NCBI RefSeq assembly: GCF_014699055.1
Contig: NZ_JACXAC010000003.1
Coordinates: 434,001 to 498,000 of the forward strand
Origin: Hymenobacter armeniacus
GTDB lineage: Bacteria; Bacteroidota; Bacteroidia; Cytophagales; Hymenobacteraceae
Reading direction: 5' to 3'
Length of the DNA stretch: 64,000 bases
Shown here: one piece after another, positions 43,361-51,195 of the stretch
Position numbering within the stretch: position 1 is the first letter of the stretch
Layout of the letters: every line of letters begins with the position of its first letter
Program-made: the position numbers and the translations under genes
Notes under the pieces: generated by a model
Database searches by the model: none
What the model was told of the DNA's origin: nothing
What the model saw: the letters and a program-made list of their open reading frames with translations, nothing else

Positions 43361-44041
43361 TTAAGGGCGCGGGGCGGCTTTGCCGTGGGCCAGCGCCACA
43401 ATGTCGCGCACTTCGAGCACGGGTTTGGTGTAGCCGTAGTCGGCTGCGTTTATCATGGCGCGGCCCACTTCCTGCAGGGTGCTCACAAAGTTGGGGGCCA
43501 GCCGCCGGGCCACGGGGTAGAGCCAGGCAATGGCGGGGTACCATTTCAGCAGGTTGCGCTGGCCTTCGGTGGCCTTCATGAAGCCGGGCCGAAACATGTA
43601 GGCCGCGCCGAAAGGCATGGCCAGCAGCTCGTTTTCGGTGCGGCCCTTCACGCGGGCCCAGTGCTGGCGGCTTTGCTCGCTGCTGTCGGTGCCCGCCCCC
43701 GACACGTAAATGAACGTCAGGCCGGGGTTGAGGCGGGCCAGGGTAGCGCCCACGCGCAGGGTCAGGTCGTGGGTGATGCGCTCGTATTCCTCCTTGGAAA
43801 CGCCCACCGAAGAAATGCCCGCGCAGAAAAAACAGGCGTTGTAGCCCGTCAGCTGGCTTTCCACGGCGCTCAGGTTTTGCAAGTCGGGCACCACTAGCTC
43901 GCTCATTTTGGGGTGGCTGCGGCCGGTGGGCTTGCGCGTGAGCACCAGCACGTGCTCCACGGTGGGATTTGAAAGGCATTCGAGGAGGACGCCCTCGCCC
44001 ACCATGCCGGTGGCGCCGGTTAGGATGGCTCGTATTTTCAT
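43361..44041 (-). CDS. NAD(P)-binding atypical short-chain dehydrogenase (NmrA/HTATIP2-like)
   Basis: 226 residues. ILTGATGMVGEGVLLECL is the TGxxGxxG dinucleotide-binding loop, VLVLTRKPTGRSHPK discriminates NADP, ACFFCAGISSVGVSKEEYER follows, and TFIYVSGAGTDSSEQSRQHWARVKGRTE contains a shifted S...K pair without a canonical YxxxK. Such proteins act as redox sensors or isomerases; no substrate is known. It is the first gene of a two-gene operon with the metallo-beta-lactamase-fold protein. Confidence 0.85.
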   Translation of the reverse strand: MKIRAILTGATGMVGEGVLLECLSNPTVEHVLVLTRKPTGRSHPKMSELVVPDLQNLSAVESQLTGYNACFFCAGISSVGVSKEEYERITHDLTLRVGATLARLNPGLTFIYVSGAGTDSSEQSRQHWARVKGRTENELLAMPFGAAYMFRPGFMKATEGQRNLLKWYPAIAWLYPVARRLAPNFVSTLQEVGRAMINAADYGYTKPVLEVRDIVALAHGKAAPRP

Positions 44042-44109
44042 AGTGGTTCGATGAAGTAGGAGGGAGGACGCAGCGGGAGCAGTTCTACTTTACGAAATAC
44101 CCAAAAGAA

Positions 44110-44210
44110 CGGCGTAGCGACGCGACCCTTCGCGTCTCGGCGTTGAGTAATACCCGACGACAACCGACCGGCGCGCCCACCGAGACGCGAAGGGTCGCGT
44201 CGCTACGCCG
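44110..44210. repeat. Inverted repeat with self-complementary arms (GTAGCGACGCGAC class)
   Basis: CGGCGTAGCGACGCGACCCT at the left pairs with the complement ending GCGTCGCTACGCCG at 44210; arms are 31 bases. Each arm contains GACGCGA-N4-TCGCGTC. It separates two minus-strand genes. Confidence 0.85.
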
Positions 44211-44217
44211 AGCTGAT

Positions 44218-46299
44218 TTACACGCTGCCCGAGTACTTCCGCAACGCCCATTCCACCGTCAGAAAGGCCAGCAGCACGAAGAAAATCCACTTCAGATTTA
44301 TCAAATCCTTGAGGTCTTCCTCGGCCGTAATCACGGGCTTGTAGTTGGCTTTCTGAATGTCCTGCGCCAGCTGGTCAAGCTGCGCCGGGTAATAGAGCCG
44401 CGAGCCGCTACGGCGCGCGAGCTGCGCCAGCAGGTTGTGGTCGGCCTTCGATTCCAGCGCTTCCAGGGGTTGGGCCTGCACCAGCAGCTCGCCGGCATCC
44501 TGTTGCGCCTGGCCGCCGAGCGTGGCCCGCGCCTGGTAGCGGTAGAGGCCCTCGGGCAAGGGGCCCAGGTGCAGGGGCGAGCCGTCCTCGGCGTTGGAGA
44601 ACGAGAAGCGGCGGGTTTGCTGCTTGGCGTCGGTCAGCACCAGGTCAATTTTCTGGTTGTAGAGCCGCTCAAACACGGCGTTGTAGGTTTCGGCGCCCAG
44701 CGTCACGTCGTCTTGCGTGCCGAAGGCGTCCTGCGTGGGGTACACGTCGAGGCGCTTCTTGTTGGCGTTCTGGGTGAGGAGCTGCAGCGTGCGGATGATG
44801 AGGCGGTCGTAGGCCTCGGGGCGGTCGTCGTGCTCCACGGCCTCGCTCAGGCGCCATTGCCAGCTGCCGTCGGTGAGCAGGGTGGCCTGGCGGCGCTCCT
44901 GCGGGCCCCCAAACACCAGTAGCGGCTTTTGGGTGGCCACGCGGCCTACCTGCTGCCACAGGGCTGCTTCGGCGCCGGCCCCCAGGCGGTAGTCGCCAAA
45001 CGGCACCGGGGCAGGCGGGTACTGCGCAAAGCGGCGGGCCGATTCCTCGTCGGTGGCGAAGCGGGCAAAGCCGGGGTTGGCCAGCGGCGTCACCTCGTCG
45101 GTTTGCGCCCCCCGGGCCTGAATGGTGAGGCCGGCGCCCTGCTGGTTGTAGCTGCCCAGGTCCGACTGCGCACCAATAACGTAGAGCGCGGGCGTGCGCC
45201 GGGCCTTCACCTGGGCCACAATCTCGTTGCCCAACCCGCCCTGGGCCGGCAGCTGGTGCAAAATGGCCACGTCGAAATCGGCATCGGCCTTGAGCGGGGC
45301 CACGCCGGGCAGGGCCAGCGTCAGGTCGAAGTTGTCGTTGGCCAGAATGGCGGCGCGCAGCGCCTTCAGGTCGGGGTGGGGGGCGGCGCCGGCCAGCAGC
45401 ACGCGCAGCTTGCCCTTCACAATCTCGATGAAAGCCGTGCGCTGGTTGTTCAGCTCCGTAAACTCGCCCGGCTGGGGCACCACGCGCACCTCGTAGCGGC
45501 GCTTGCCCGGCGCGGGCGCCGTGAGCTGGAACGCCACGCGGGCCCGGCGCCGCCCGGCCGGCAGCGCCACGCGGCGGGAATCCAGCACGCGGCGGCCCTC
45601 GCGCAGCTCCACGGTGGCCGTGCCGCCGGCGTAGCCCTCAAAGCCCAGCTCGGCTTCGATGGGAAATTTGTTGCCACTAAAAGCCACCCGGTTGTAGGTG
45701 AGGCCGGTGAGGAGCAGGTCTTTCTTGGGCACGGTGTCGCCCAGGGCCACGCTGTATATCGGGAAGCTAAACTCCGAATAGGCCGGGCTGCGGCCCTGGT
45801 TGGCCAGGCCGTCGGACACCAGCACCACGCCGGCCAGGTTGCGGCCGTCGTAGGCGTCGCGGGTGCCGGCCAGCAACTGGTCGAGGTCGGTGGTGGCGGC
45901 CGAGAAGCGCAGCGAGTCGAGGCGGGCCGGGCGGGCCGTGGAGGAAGTGAACGAGCGGGTTTCGACGGCAAAGCCGCGGCTGCGCAGGGTTTCGGCCAAC
46001 CGGGCCAGGCCGGCGGTGGCCTGGCTCAGCACCGGCTTGGGCGTAAACAGCTCGACGGACTGCGAATTGTCGACGGCCAGCACCACGGTGGGCTGCTCGG
46101 TGCGCGTGGTGGTGGTTTTGATCAACGGCGCCAGCAGCAGGTAGCACAAGAAGCTCACCACCGCGAAGCGCAGAGCGGCCAGTGCGAAGTTGAACTGCTT
46201 GCTCCAGGGCGCTTTGGCCGAGTATTGAAGGCCCGCGTAGCCGGCCCCCACGAGCAGGCACAGCGGAATAAACCAGGCAGAATATTGAGTGGTCAGCAA
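44218..46299 (-). CDS. Large VWA-like membrane protein
   Basis: 693 residues. Two N-terminal helices (~8-25 WFIPLCLLVGAGYAGL and ~38-60 ALRFAVVSFLCYLLLAPL) and a C-terminal helix (~665-685 WIFFVLLAFLTVEWALR) flank a periplasmic region. That region starts TVVLAVDNSQSVELF, a DxSxS metal-ion-dependent adhesion motif of von Willebrand factor A domains; QQGAGLTIQ and VRDxYD-like blocks follow. The topology resembles Bat-type proteins of Bacteroidota, but no bat/moxR operon surrounds it. The start codon is TTG 46299; there is no in-frame ATG upstream before the promoter-like GACCTTTA. Function unknown; protein-protein interaction at the inner membrane is likely. Confidence 0.8.
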   Translation of the reverse strand: MLTTQYSAWFIPLCLLVGAGYAGLQYSAKAPWSKQFNFALAALRFAVVSFLCYLLLAPLIKTTTTRTEQPTVVLAVDNSQSVELFTPKPVLSQATAGLARLAETLRSRGFAVETRSFTSSTARPARLDSLRFSAATTDLDQLLAGTRDAYDGRNLAGVVLVSDGLANQGRSPAYSEFSFPIYSVALGDTVPKKDLLLTGLTYNRVAFSGNKFPIEAELGFEGYAGGTATVELREGRRVLDSRRVALPAGRRRARVAFQLTAPAPGKRRYEVRVVPQPGEFTELNNQRTAFIEIVKGKLRVLLAGAAPHPDLKALRAAILANDNFDLTLALPGVAPLKADADFDVAILHQLPAQGGLGNEIVAQVKARRTPALYVIGAQSDLGSYNQQGAGLTIQARGAQTDEVTPLANPGFARFATDEESARRFAQYPPAPVPFGDYRLGAGAEAALWQQVGRVATQKPLLVFGGPQERRQATLLTDGSWQWRLSEAVEHDDRPEAYDRLIIRTLQLLTQNANKKRLDVYPTQDAFGTQDDVTLGAETYNAVFERLYNQKIDLVLTDAKQQTRRFSFSNAEDGSPLHLGPLPEGLYRYQARATLGGQAQQDAGELLVQAQPLEALESKADHNLLAQLARRSGSRLYYPAQLDQLAQDIQKANYKPVITAEEDLKDLINLKWIFFVLLAFLTVEWALRKYSGSV

Positions 46300-46366
46300 A
46301 TGAAAGTCGGATTGAATCAGCGCTAAAGGTCGGCAACAGTTGCCAAGGTTGCAGCCGCCCGCTGCC

Positions 46367-47044
46367 TCAACGGCTGAGCACGGTAACCAGTTCGGGGCTG
46401 CGGAAGATGCTGACCGGCGAAATTACGGTTTCCTGCAGCGGCAGCCGCTTGCCGTAGCGCTCCTGCAGCTTGGCCCGCACGGCGGGGTGGCTGAGGTCAA
46501 AATCGCGCAACTGCTGCAGCTGCCCCAGCCGGCGACCCAACCCGCGCTCGTACACTTTTCAGATGAGCTCAGAGCAATAAATCCGGTCGTCGGACCAGCC
46601 GAAATACAGGTCGTACTGGTGCCCCAGCAGCGGCTGCCCGGCCGCTTTCAGGCGGGCCAGCGCGGCGGGCGTGAGCACGGCTTTGGCATCGCGCAGCCGC
46701 TTGGTCACGAAGTGGCCGCCCTGGCCCCGTGCCATCCAATCGGCCAGCGGCGTCAGCTTCACGGGCTGCACGGCTTCAAATACCTGCCACTGGCCGTTTT
46801 GCTGGTAAAGAATGCCGCAGTGGCTGTAGGGCGAGTGCGTGGCGAGCTGAATGGCCCGGCACTGGGCCGAGAGCGAAGTGTGGAAAATCAGGTCGCCATC
46901 GCGGAGCTGCGGCGCGATTTGGGCGGTAGCGGCTGCGGCGGCGCGGTGGCACTGGTAGCGCAGCAGGCGTCGGTGCAGGCGCGGGTAGGCGGCGAGAGCG
47001 AGGGCGGCCAGGCGCAGCAAGGGGAGGAGCAGCCGGCGGGTCAT
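46367..47044 (-). pseudogene. YiiX-like permuted NlpC/P60 cysteine hydrolase, interrupted by in-frame TGA
   Basis: The intact frame would encode about 225 residues: N-terminal helix, LRDGDLIFHTSLSAQCRAIQ, THSPYSHCGILYQQ (catalytic His), GHQYDLYFGWSDDRIYCSELI (catalytic Cys), then a TGA at 46561-46559. After it the same frame continues with VYERGLGRRLGQLQQLRDFD and FRSPELVTVLSR to a normal stop at 46369-46367. In relatives the residue after CSELV/I is often Trp, so TGG to TGA is the simplest lesion. The 161-residue product keeps both catalytic residues but loses the last helix region. Its ATG overlaps the stop of the upstream gene (ATGA). Sequencing error cannot be excluded. Confidence 0.75.
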
Positions 47045-47817
47045 TGCCCAGAGTCTTCAGCGTTTTCTTCAGGCTCTTCCCAGGTTTCCCAGTCGTCCTC
47101 CACCGATTCGCGCCATGCCGTCCACCCGTAGTTCAACTGAAATAACTCGTTGACAGATGGGTCTTTTTCGATGATGTGTTCCAGACAAACAATCTTCACG
47201 TCTGCCACATCGTTCGTCGTATCGCACAGAAACTGCCAGTCGCCATCTGTTTCGTGCGACACTCGCAGAATCGGTGAGCCTTCTAAAACCTGACGGGTAG
47301 TGTAGACGCCGAGCTTGCGGTCTTCCGGAAATTTAAAGTCGTGGTCGCGGTCCAGCAGCGGCTGTGCGGCTTTCCAATCGGAGTTAAAGCCTTCGTTCCA
47401 TGGGTAAAATGCTTGTTTATCAGGCCATACAATTTGCAACGCCGGGAAATCCCAGCTCTGATAAAACCACGCGGCGTAACCGAAATAATCCTGATAGCGG
47501 GATGCATCGACAGTTACGAGTCGTACGTCGAATCCTTCCAGAAAATTGGGGTAGCCGATGCTTTGGTCAGGTTGCGGGTACTTATCCAGCAGCCGCTTCC
47601 CTTCCCAAAGCACCGAATGCAATAAATCCAGCCCGAAGCCAAAGCAGATTAGCTCCGGGTAGCCAAAATTTCTGTACAACCCAATCGTATAGGCGAAGCT
47701 GGGCGAGTAGCCATCGCCGTTGAACAGCGCCACATGAAACCCATGCTCCTTGATGTCGCTGAGAATCCGCTTTTTGGCGGCGGTGTTGTGTGCAGCGTGT
47801 TCTTCCGGCGTGGCCAT
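47041..47817 (-). CDS. DUF4262 domain protein
   Basis: 258 residues. HGFHVALFNGDGYSPSFAYTIGLYRNFGYPELICFG is the DUF4262 core, and YPNFLEGFDVRLVTVDASRYQDYFGYAAWFYQSWDFPALQIVWPDKQAFYPWNEGF completes it. A second half (~180-258) has VSHETDGDWQFLCDT, a typical DUF2185-like tail, and ends in an acidic stretch. Cytoplasmic, function unknown; members are often toxin-immunity-like or stress associated. More A+T-rich than its neighbours. It begins 8 bases after the fabG stop and overlaps the yiiX-like gene by 4 bases, so it is probably co-transcribed with both. Confidence 0.8.
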   Translation of the reverse strand: MATPEEHAAHNTAAKKRILSDIKEHGFHVALFNGDGYSPSFAYTIGLYRNFGYPELICFGFGLDLLHSVLWEGKRLLDKYPQPDQSIGYPNFLEGFDVRLVTVDASRYQDYFGYAAWFYQSWDFPALQIVWPDKQAFYPWNEGFNSDWKAAQPLLDRDHDFKFPEDRKLGVYTTRQVLEGSPILRVSHETDGDWQFLCDTTNDVADVKIVCLEHIIEKDPSVNELFQLNYGWTAWRESVEDDWETWEEPEENAEDSGQ

Positions 47818-47825
47818 TGGCTTTC

Positions 47826-48575
47826 TTACGTCAGCATCCCGCCATCTACCTGCAGCACCTGACCGGTGATATAAGCTGAGTCATCCGACGCCAGAAACGC
47901 CGTGGCCTTAGCCACGTCCTCGGGCCGGCCGCCGCGCTTGAGCGGAATGGCTTTGCGCCATTCGTCCACCTGCTTGGGGTCGAGGGCATCGGTCATTTCG
48001 GTTTCGATGAAGCCGGGGGCAATGGCGTTGCAGCGAATGTTGCGCGAGCCCAGTTCCAGCGCCACCGACTTAGTGAAGCCGATGATGCCGGCCTTGCTGG
48101 CGGCGTAGTTGGCCTGCCCGGCGTTGCCCTTGATGCCTACCACGCTGGTCATGTTGATGATGGAGCCGGCTTTGGCGCGCATCATGGGTTTGGTGGCGGC
48201 TTTGGTGAGGTTGAACACCGATTTGAGATTGACGGTGAGCACCTGGTCCCACTGCTGCTCGCTCATGCGCATGAGCAGGCCGTCTTGGGTGATGCCGGCG
48301 TTGTTGACGAGGATGTCGAGCTTGCCGAAATCGGCCACCACGTCTTCAATCAGCTTTTCGGCCTGGGCGTAGTCGGAGGCGTCGGAGCGGTAGCCTTTTA
48401 CCTTGGTGCCGGCGGTGGAAAGCTCGCTTTCGAGGGCCTGGCCCTTTTCTACGGACGACAAATACGTGAAAGCGACATCGGCGCCGAGCTGGGCAAAATG
48501 CGCCGCGATGGCGCGGCCAATTCCTTTGGAAGCGCCCGTGATGAGGGCCACTTTTCCGGTGAGTGTGTTGGTCAT
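47826..48575 (-). CDS. fabG: 3-oxoacyl-[acyl-carrier-protein] reductase
   Basis: 249 residues, normal for FabG. TGKVALITGASKGIGRAIA is the NADPH-binding loop. LDILVNNAGITQDGLLMRMSEQQWDQVL is a strong FabG-specific block and GSIINMTSVVGIKGNAGQANYAASKAG holds the catalytic Ser and YxxxK. CNAIAPGFIETEMT and SAYITGQVLQVDGGML close it. It reduces 3-ketoacyl-ACP in fatty-acid elongation. ATG 48575 is 4 bases after TACCTTCG, a near-consensus -7 box. The long open frame upstream is not part of the gene. It diverges from the flavoprotein gene, with an inverted repeat between. Confidence 0.95.
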   Translation of the reverse strand: MTNTLTGKVALITGASKGIGRAIAAHFAQLGADVAFTYLSSVEKGQALESELSTAGTKVKGYRSDASDYAQAEKLIEDVVADFGKLDILVNNAGITQDGLLMRMSEQQWDQVLTVNLKSVFNLTKAATKPMMRAKAGSIINMTSVVGIKGNAGQANYAASKAGIIGFTKSVALELGSRNIRCNAIAPGFIETEMTDALDPKQVDEWRKAIPLKRGGRPEDVAKATAFLASDDSAYITGQVLQVDGGMLT

Positions 48576-48578
48576 GGG

Positions 48579-48586
48579 GCGAAGGT
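48579..48586 (-). promoter_or_regulatory. -7-like box of fabG
   Basis: TACCTTCG on the minus strand (seven of eight to TAnnTTTG), 4 bases before the ATG at 48575. Confidence 0.4.
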
Positions 48587-48590
48587 AAGT

Positions 48591-48649
48591 AGCGCGGACT
48601 TTCAGTCCGCAAGGGCACGGTTTCACTGCACGGACTAAAAGTCCGCGCT
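48591..48649. repeat. Inverted repeat with self-complementary arms (GCGCGGACTTT class)
   Basis: AGCGCGGACTTTCAGTCCG and CGGACTAAAAGTCCGCGCT pair with one mismatch. Each arm is also a hairpin: GCGGACT-N3-AGTCCGC on the left, CGGACT-N3-AGTCCG on the right. It sits between the two divergent promoters of fabG and the flavoprotein gene. Confidence 0.85.
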
Positions 48650-48658
48650 GCGGCGGGC

Positions 48659-48666
48659 TAACTTCG
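48659..48666 (+). promoter_or_regulatory. -7-like box of the flavoprotein gene
   Basis: TAACTTCG (seven of eight to TAnnTTTG), ending 9 bases before the ATG at 48676; the mirror image of the fabG arrangement. Confidence 0.4.
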
Positions 48667-48675
48667 CCGCAGATT

Positions 48676-49917
48676 ATGCCCCACCACGACATCTGCATAC
48701 TGGGCGCGGGCCCCGGCGGGGCCACCGCCGCCCTGCACCTGGCCAACGCCGGCCACACCTGCCTGCTGCTCGACCGCGCCGCCTTCCCGCGCGACAAAAT
48801 TTGCGGCGACGCCCTCAGCGGCAAGGTCATCAACGAGTTGAAACGCATCGAGCCCGGCCTGCACGCCAAGCTGGCCGCCTCGCCCATGCAGATTCCCAGC
48901 TGGGGCATCGACTTCATTGCCCCGAATGGCCGCAAGCTCAGCATTCCTTTCAAGCCGAACTTCAACAAAGCCACCGACCCCACCGCCGGCCACGTAGCCA
49001 AGCGCCTCGACTTCGATAATTTCCTGGTGGAAGAAGTGCGGCAGCGGCCCGAAATCGACTTCCGCGAAAACGTGGACGTGGCCCGCACCGAGCGCACCCC
49101 CGAGGGCTGGCAGCTGTTCGACAAAGCCGGCCAGGAAATCGCCACCTGCCGCCTGCTGCTGGTGGCCAACGGCGCGCAGTCGGAGTTTGCCCGCAAAGTG
49201 GCCGGCCACGCCCTCGAGCCCGACCACCACTGTGCCGGCCTGCGCACCTACTACGAGGGCGTGAGCGGCCTTAGCCCCGATAATTTCATCGAGCTGCACT
49301 TCATCAAAGACTTCCTGCCCGGCTACCTGTGGGTGTTCCCCTTGCCCAACGGCCAGGCCAACGTGGGCGTGGGCATGCTCTCCAAAACGGTGGCCGCCAA
49401 AAAAATCAACCTGCGCCAGCGCCTCGACGAGATTCTGGCCACGCACCCCACGCTGGCGCCGCGCTTTGCCGGGGCCACGCGGCTGGGGCCGGTGCGCGGC
49501 TTCGGCCTGCCGCTGGGCTCGAAGCGGCGGGCGCTGTCGGGGCCGGGCTACTTCCTGCTCGGCGACGCCGGCTCCCTCATCGACCCGTTTTCGGGCGAGG
49601 GCATCTCGCACGCCATGGTGAGCGGGCGCCACGCCGCCATTTGGGCCGCTGAGGCCGTGAAAAAAGACGATTTTAGCGCCGAGTTTGGCAAACACTACGA
49701 CAAAGCCGTCTATAACCGCCTGGGCCAGGAACTGCGCCTGAGCCGCGTGATGCAGCGCCTGCTCAACTTCCCCAGCCTGTTCAACATCGTGGCCAACCGC
49801 GCCGTGAGCAACCCCACGCTGGCCGCCACCCTATCCATGATGTTCATGGACCTAGACCTGCGTGAGCAGCTGCGCAAGCCCAGCTTCTACTTCAAGCTGT
49901 TTTTCGGCGGGAAGTAG
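48676..49917 (+). CDS. Geranylgeranyl-reductase-family FAD-dependent oxidoreductase
   Basis: 413 residues. DICILGAGPGGATAALHLANAG is the FAD-binding GxGxxG, FPRDKICGDALSG is the family's substrate/flavin motif, LLVANGAQSEFARKV follows, and GYFLLGDAGSLIDPFSGEGISHAM is the second FAD block (GD motif). The size and blocks fit the geranylgeranyl reductase / tetracycline-monooxygenase-like flavoproteins that act on polyprenyl or lipid substrates. In Bacteroidota such genes may reduce menaquinone or lipid isoprenoid chains; this is inferred. It diverges from fabG. Confidence 0.85.
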   Translation: MPHHDICILGAGPGGATAALHLANAGHTCLLLDRAAFPRDKICGDALSGKVINELKRIEPGLHAKLAASPMQIPSWGIDFIAPNGRKLSIPFKPNFNKATDPTAGHVAKRLDFDNFLVEEVRQRPEIDFRENVDVARTERTPEGWQLFDKAGQEIATCRLLLVANGAQSEFARKVAGHALEPDHHCAGLRTYYEGVSGLSPDNFIELHFIKDFLPGYLWVFPLPNGQANVGVGMLSKTVAAKKINLRQRLDEILATHPTLAPRFAGATRLGPVRGFGLPLGSKRRALSGPGYFLLGDAGSLIDPFSGEGISHAMVSGRHAAIWAAEAVKKDDFSAEFGKHYDKAVYNRLGQELRLSRVMQRLLNFPSLFNIVANRAVSNPTLAATLSMMFMDLDLREQLRKPSFYFKLFFGGK

Positions 49918-49971
49918 GGCATAGGCGAACAAAAAAAACGTCATGCCGGGCTGCGTTCAGGCTAACAGCCG

Positions 49972-50009
49972 AATCAAACAAAAAAGGCGCGAAACCGGAG
50001 TTTCGCGCC
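49972..50009 (-). terminator. Intrinsic terminator of the TPR lipoprotein gene
   Basis: AGGCGCGAAAC and GTTTCGCGCCT form a perfect 11-bp stem; on the minus strand it is followed by a T-rich run (TTTTTTGTTTG). It lies 7 bases after the TPR gene stop. Confidence 0.8.
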
Positions 50010-50016
50010 TGTTGAA

Positions 50017-50973
50017 TTATTGTGCTGGCGTTGACGTGGCCGGCGGGGTAGCCGGCTTCTTGTAGCCGGGACGTGGGTGGTAGCCGGTGCCGGGCTTGGC
50101 CGCTGGCGCGGGCTTGATGGGCTCGTGGCCGTCGTTGCCCACGTAGCGCTTCAGGCTCTTGGCGGCATCGGGGTTCAGCTTGGCGGCGCGCTCCAGGTCG
50201 CGGCGGGCTTCGGAAAGCTTGTCGAACGACGAGTAGCTGATGCCGCGGTATTCCCACGCGTCGGCGTAGGCCGAATCGAGCTGAATGGCCTTCGTGAAGT
50301 CGACCACGGCGGGCTTGTACTGGTACATCTGCATCTTGGCCACGCCGCGGCCGAAGAAGGATTCCTTGTCGTCGGGCCGGTACTTCAGCGCGCCCGAGAA
50401 ATCGGTGGCGGCCGCTTTGTACTGCTTCATCATGAGGCGGTTCACGCCGCGGTTGTAGTAGGCGTCGGGGTTGTTGCGCTGGTACTTGATGGCCGCCGTG
50501 TAATCGGGAATGGCCTCTTTGTACTGCTTGAGGTAGCTTTTGGCCTTGGCGCGCTGCAGCAGGGCGGCGGGGTCTTTGGGGCTGGTTTTGAGGCGCGAAT
50601 CGGCCGACTCCAGCATGGTGCGGTAGTCGGCGGCGGTCATTTTTTTCTCTTTGGCCCGCTCGGCCGAGGCCGCGGTGGCGCTGGGCGTGTTGGGGGCGGC
50701 GGTTTCGGGGGCGCCCACGGTTTCGGCGGGCAGGCCGTTAGCAGTGGCGGCGGGTTCGGCCGTGGCAATGGGCACGGGCGTGGCCACGCGGGCGTCGGTG
50801 GCCGTGGCGGCGGCCCCGGTCGAATCGGGCCGGGTGGCGCCCGTGGCCACGGGCGCCGCCATGGGCTGGCTGGTCACGGTGGGTTTTTCCTTTTCCGTGA
50901 CGGTGGTGGCGCAATTGGTGAGGAAGGCCAGCAGCCCCAAGGCTGCCAGCGGCGTGCGAAGAAGTGATTTCAT
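50017..50973 (-). CDS. TPR-repeat lipoprotein
   Basis: 318 residues from ATG 50973. The signal LLRTPLAALGLLAFLTNCAT has a plausible lipobox (LTNC). A ~70-residue linker rich in Ala, Thr, Pro and Val follows (GATRPDSTGAAATATDA). Then TPR repeats from ~125 to 270: PAALLQRAKAKSYLKQYKEAI, PDAYYNRGVNRLMMKQYKAA, ESFFGRGVAKMQMYQYKPAV and ADAWEYRGISYSSFDKLSEA. The C-terminus is Pro/Lys/Gly rich. It is probably a periplasmic or surface adaptor for protein interactions; the partner is unknown. A terminator follows at once. Confidence 0.8.
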   Translation of the reverse strand: MKSLLRTPLAALGLLAFLTNCATTVTEKEKPTVTSQPMAAPVATGATRPDSTGAAATATDARVATPVPIATAEPAATANGLPAETVGAPETAAPNTPSATAASAERAKEKKMTAADYRTMLESADSRLKTSPKDPAALLQRAKAKSYLKQYKEAIPDYTAAIKYQRNNPDAYYNRGVNRLMMKQYKAAATDFSGALKYRPDDKESFFGRGVAKMQMYQYKPAVVDFTKAIQLDSAYADAWEYRGISYSSFDKLSEARRDLERAAKLNPDAAKSLKRYVGNDGHEPIKPAPAAKPGTGYHPRPGYKKPATPPATSTPAQ

Positions 50974-51125
50974 GGAGTACGGAACGTGTAAGGCGCGCTT
51001 TCCGGGCGCGGCCGGGGGCTTATACGGAGACGGAACAAGATTGGCTGCTAGCACGCTTCGGGCCAAAACATTGTTGGCAAGCTAAGCAGCAGGCACCGAA
51101 GTGCGGCGCGGTGCACAGGGGCGGC

Positions 51126-51133
51126 TATCTTTG
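51126..51133 (+). promoter_or_regulatory. -7 box of lpd
   Basis: TATCTTTG, an exact TAnnTTTG match, 63 bases before the preferred ATG at 51196. No TTG is seen at the -33 distance. Confidence 0.45.
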
Positions 51134-51195
51134 CTGCCCTAATTGGGTGGGTCCCCCAGCCGGGCCCGATGTACTTTTTTCTTTCGCAGAATTCT

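Noticed and set aside
42224..44041. Metallo-beta-lactamase-fold and NAD(P)-binding pair as an antibiotic resistance or defence module
   Set aside because: Motifs fit general NAPE-PLD-like and NmrA-like families; nothing in the neighbourhood supports defence.
46559..46561. In-frame TGA as a selenocysteine codon
   Set aside because: The position follows the catalytic Cys block rather than replacing a Cys, and no selenocysteine insertion hairpin was recognised downstream.
48576..49247. N-terminal extension of FabG by ~220 codons
   Set aside because: It overlaps the divergent flavoprotein gene and its promoter; FabG is complete at 249 residues.
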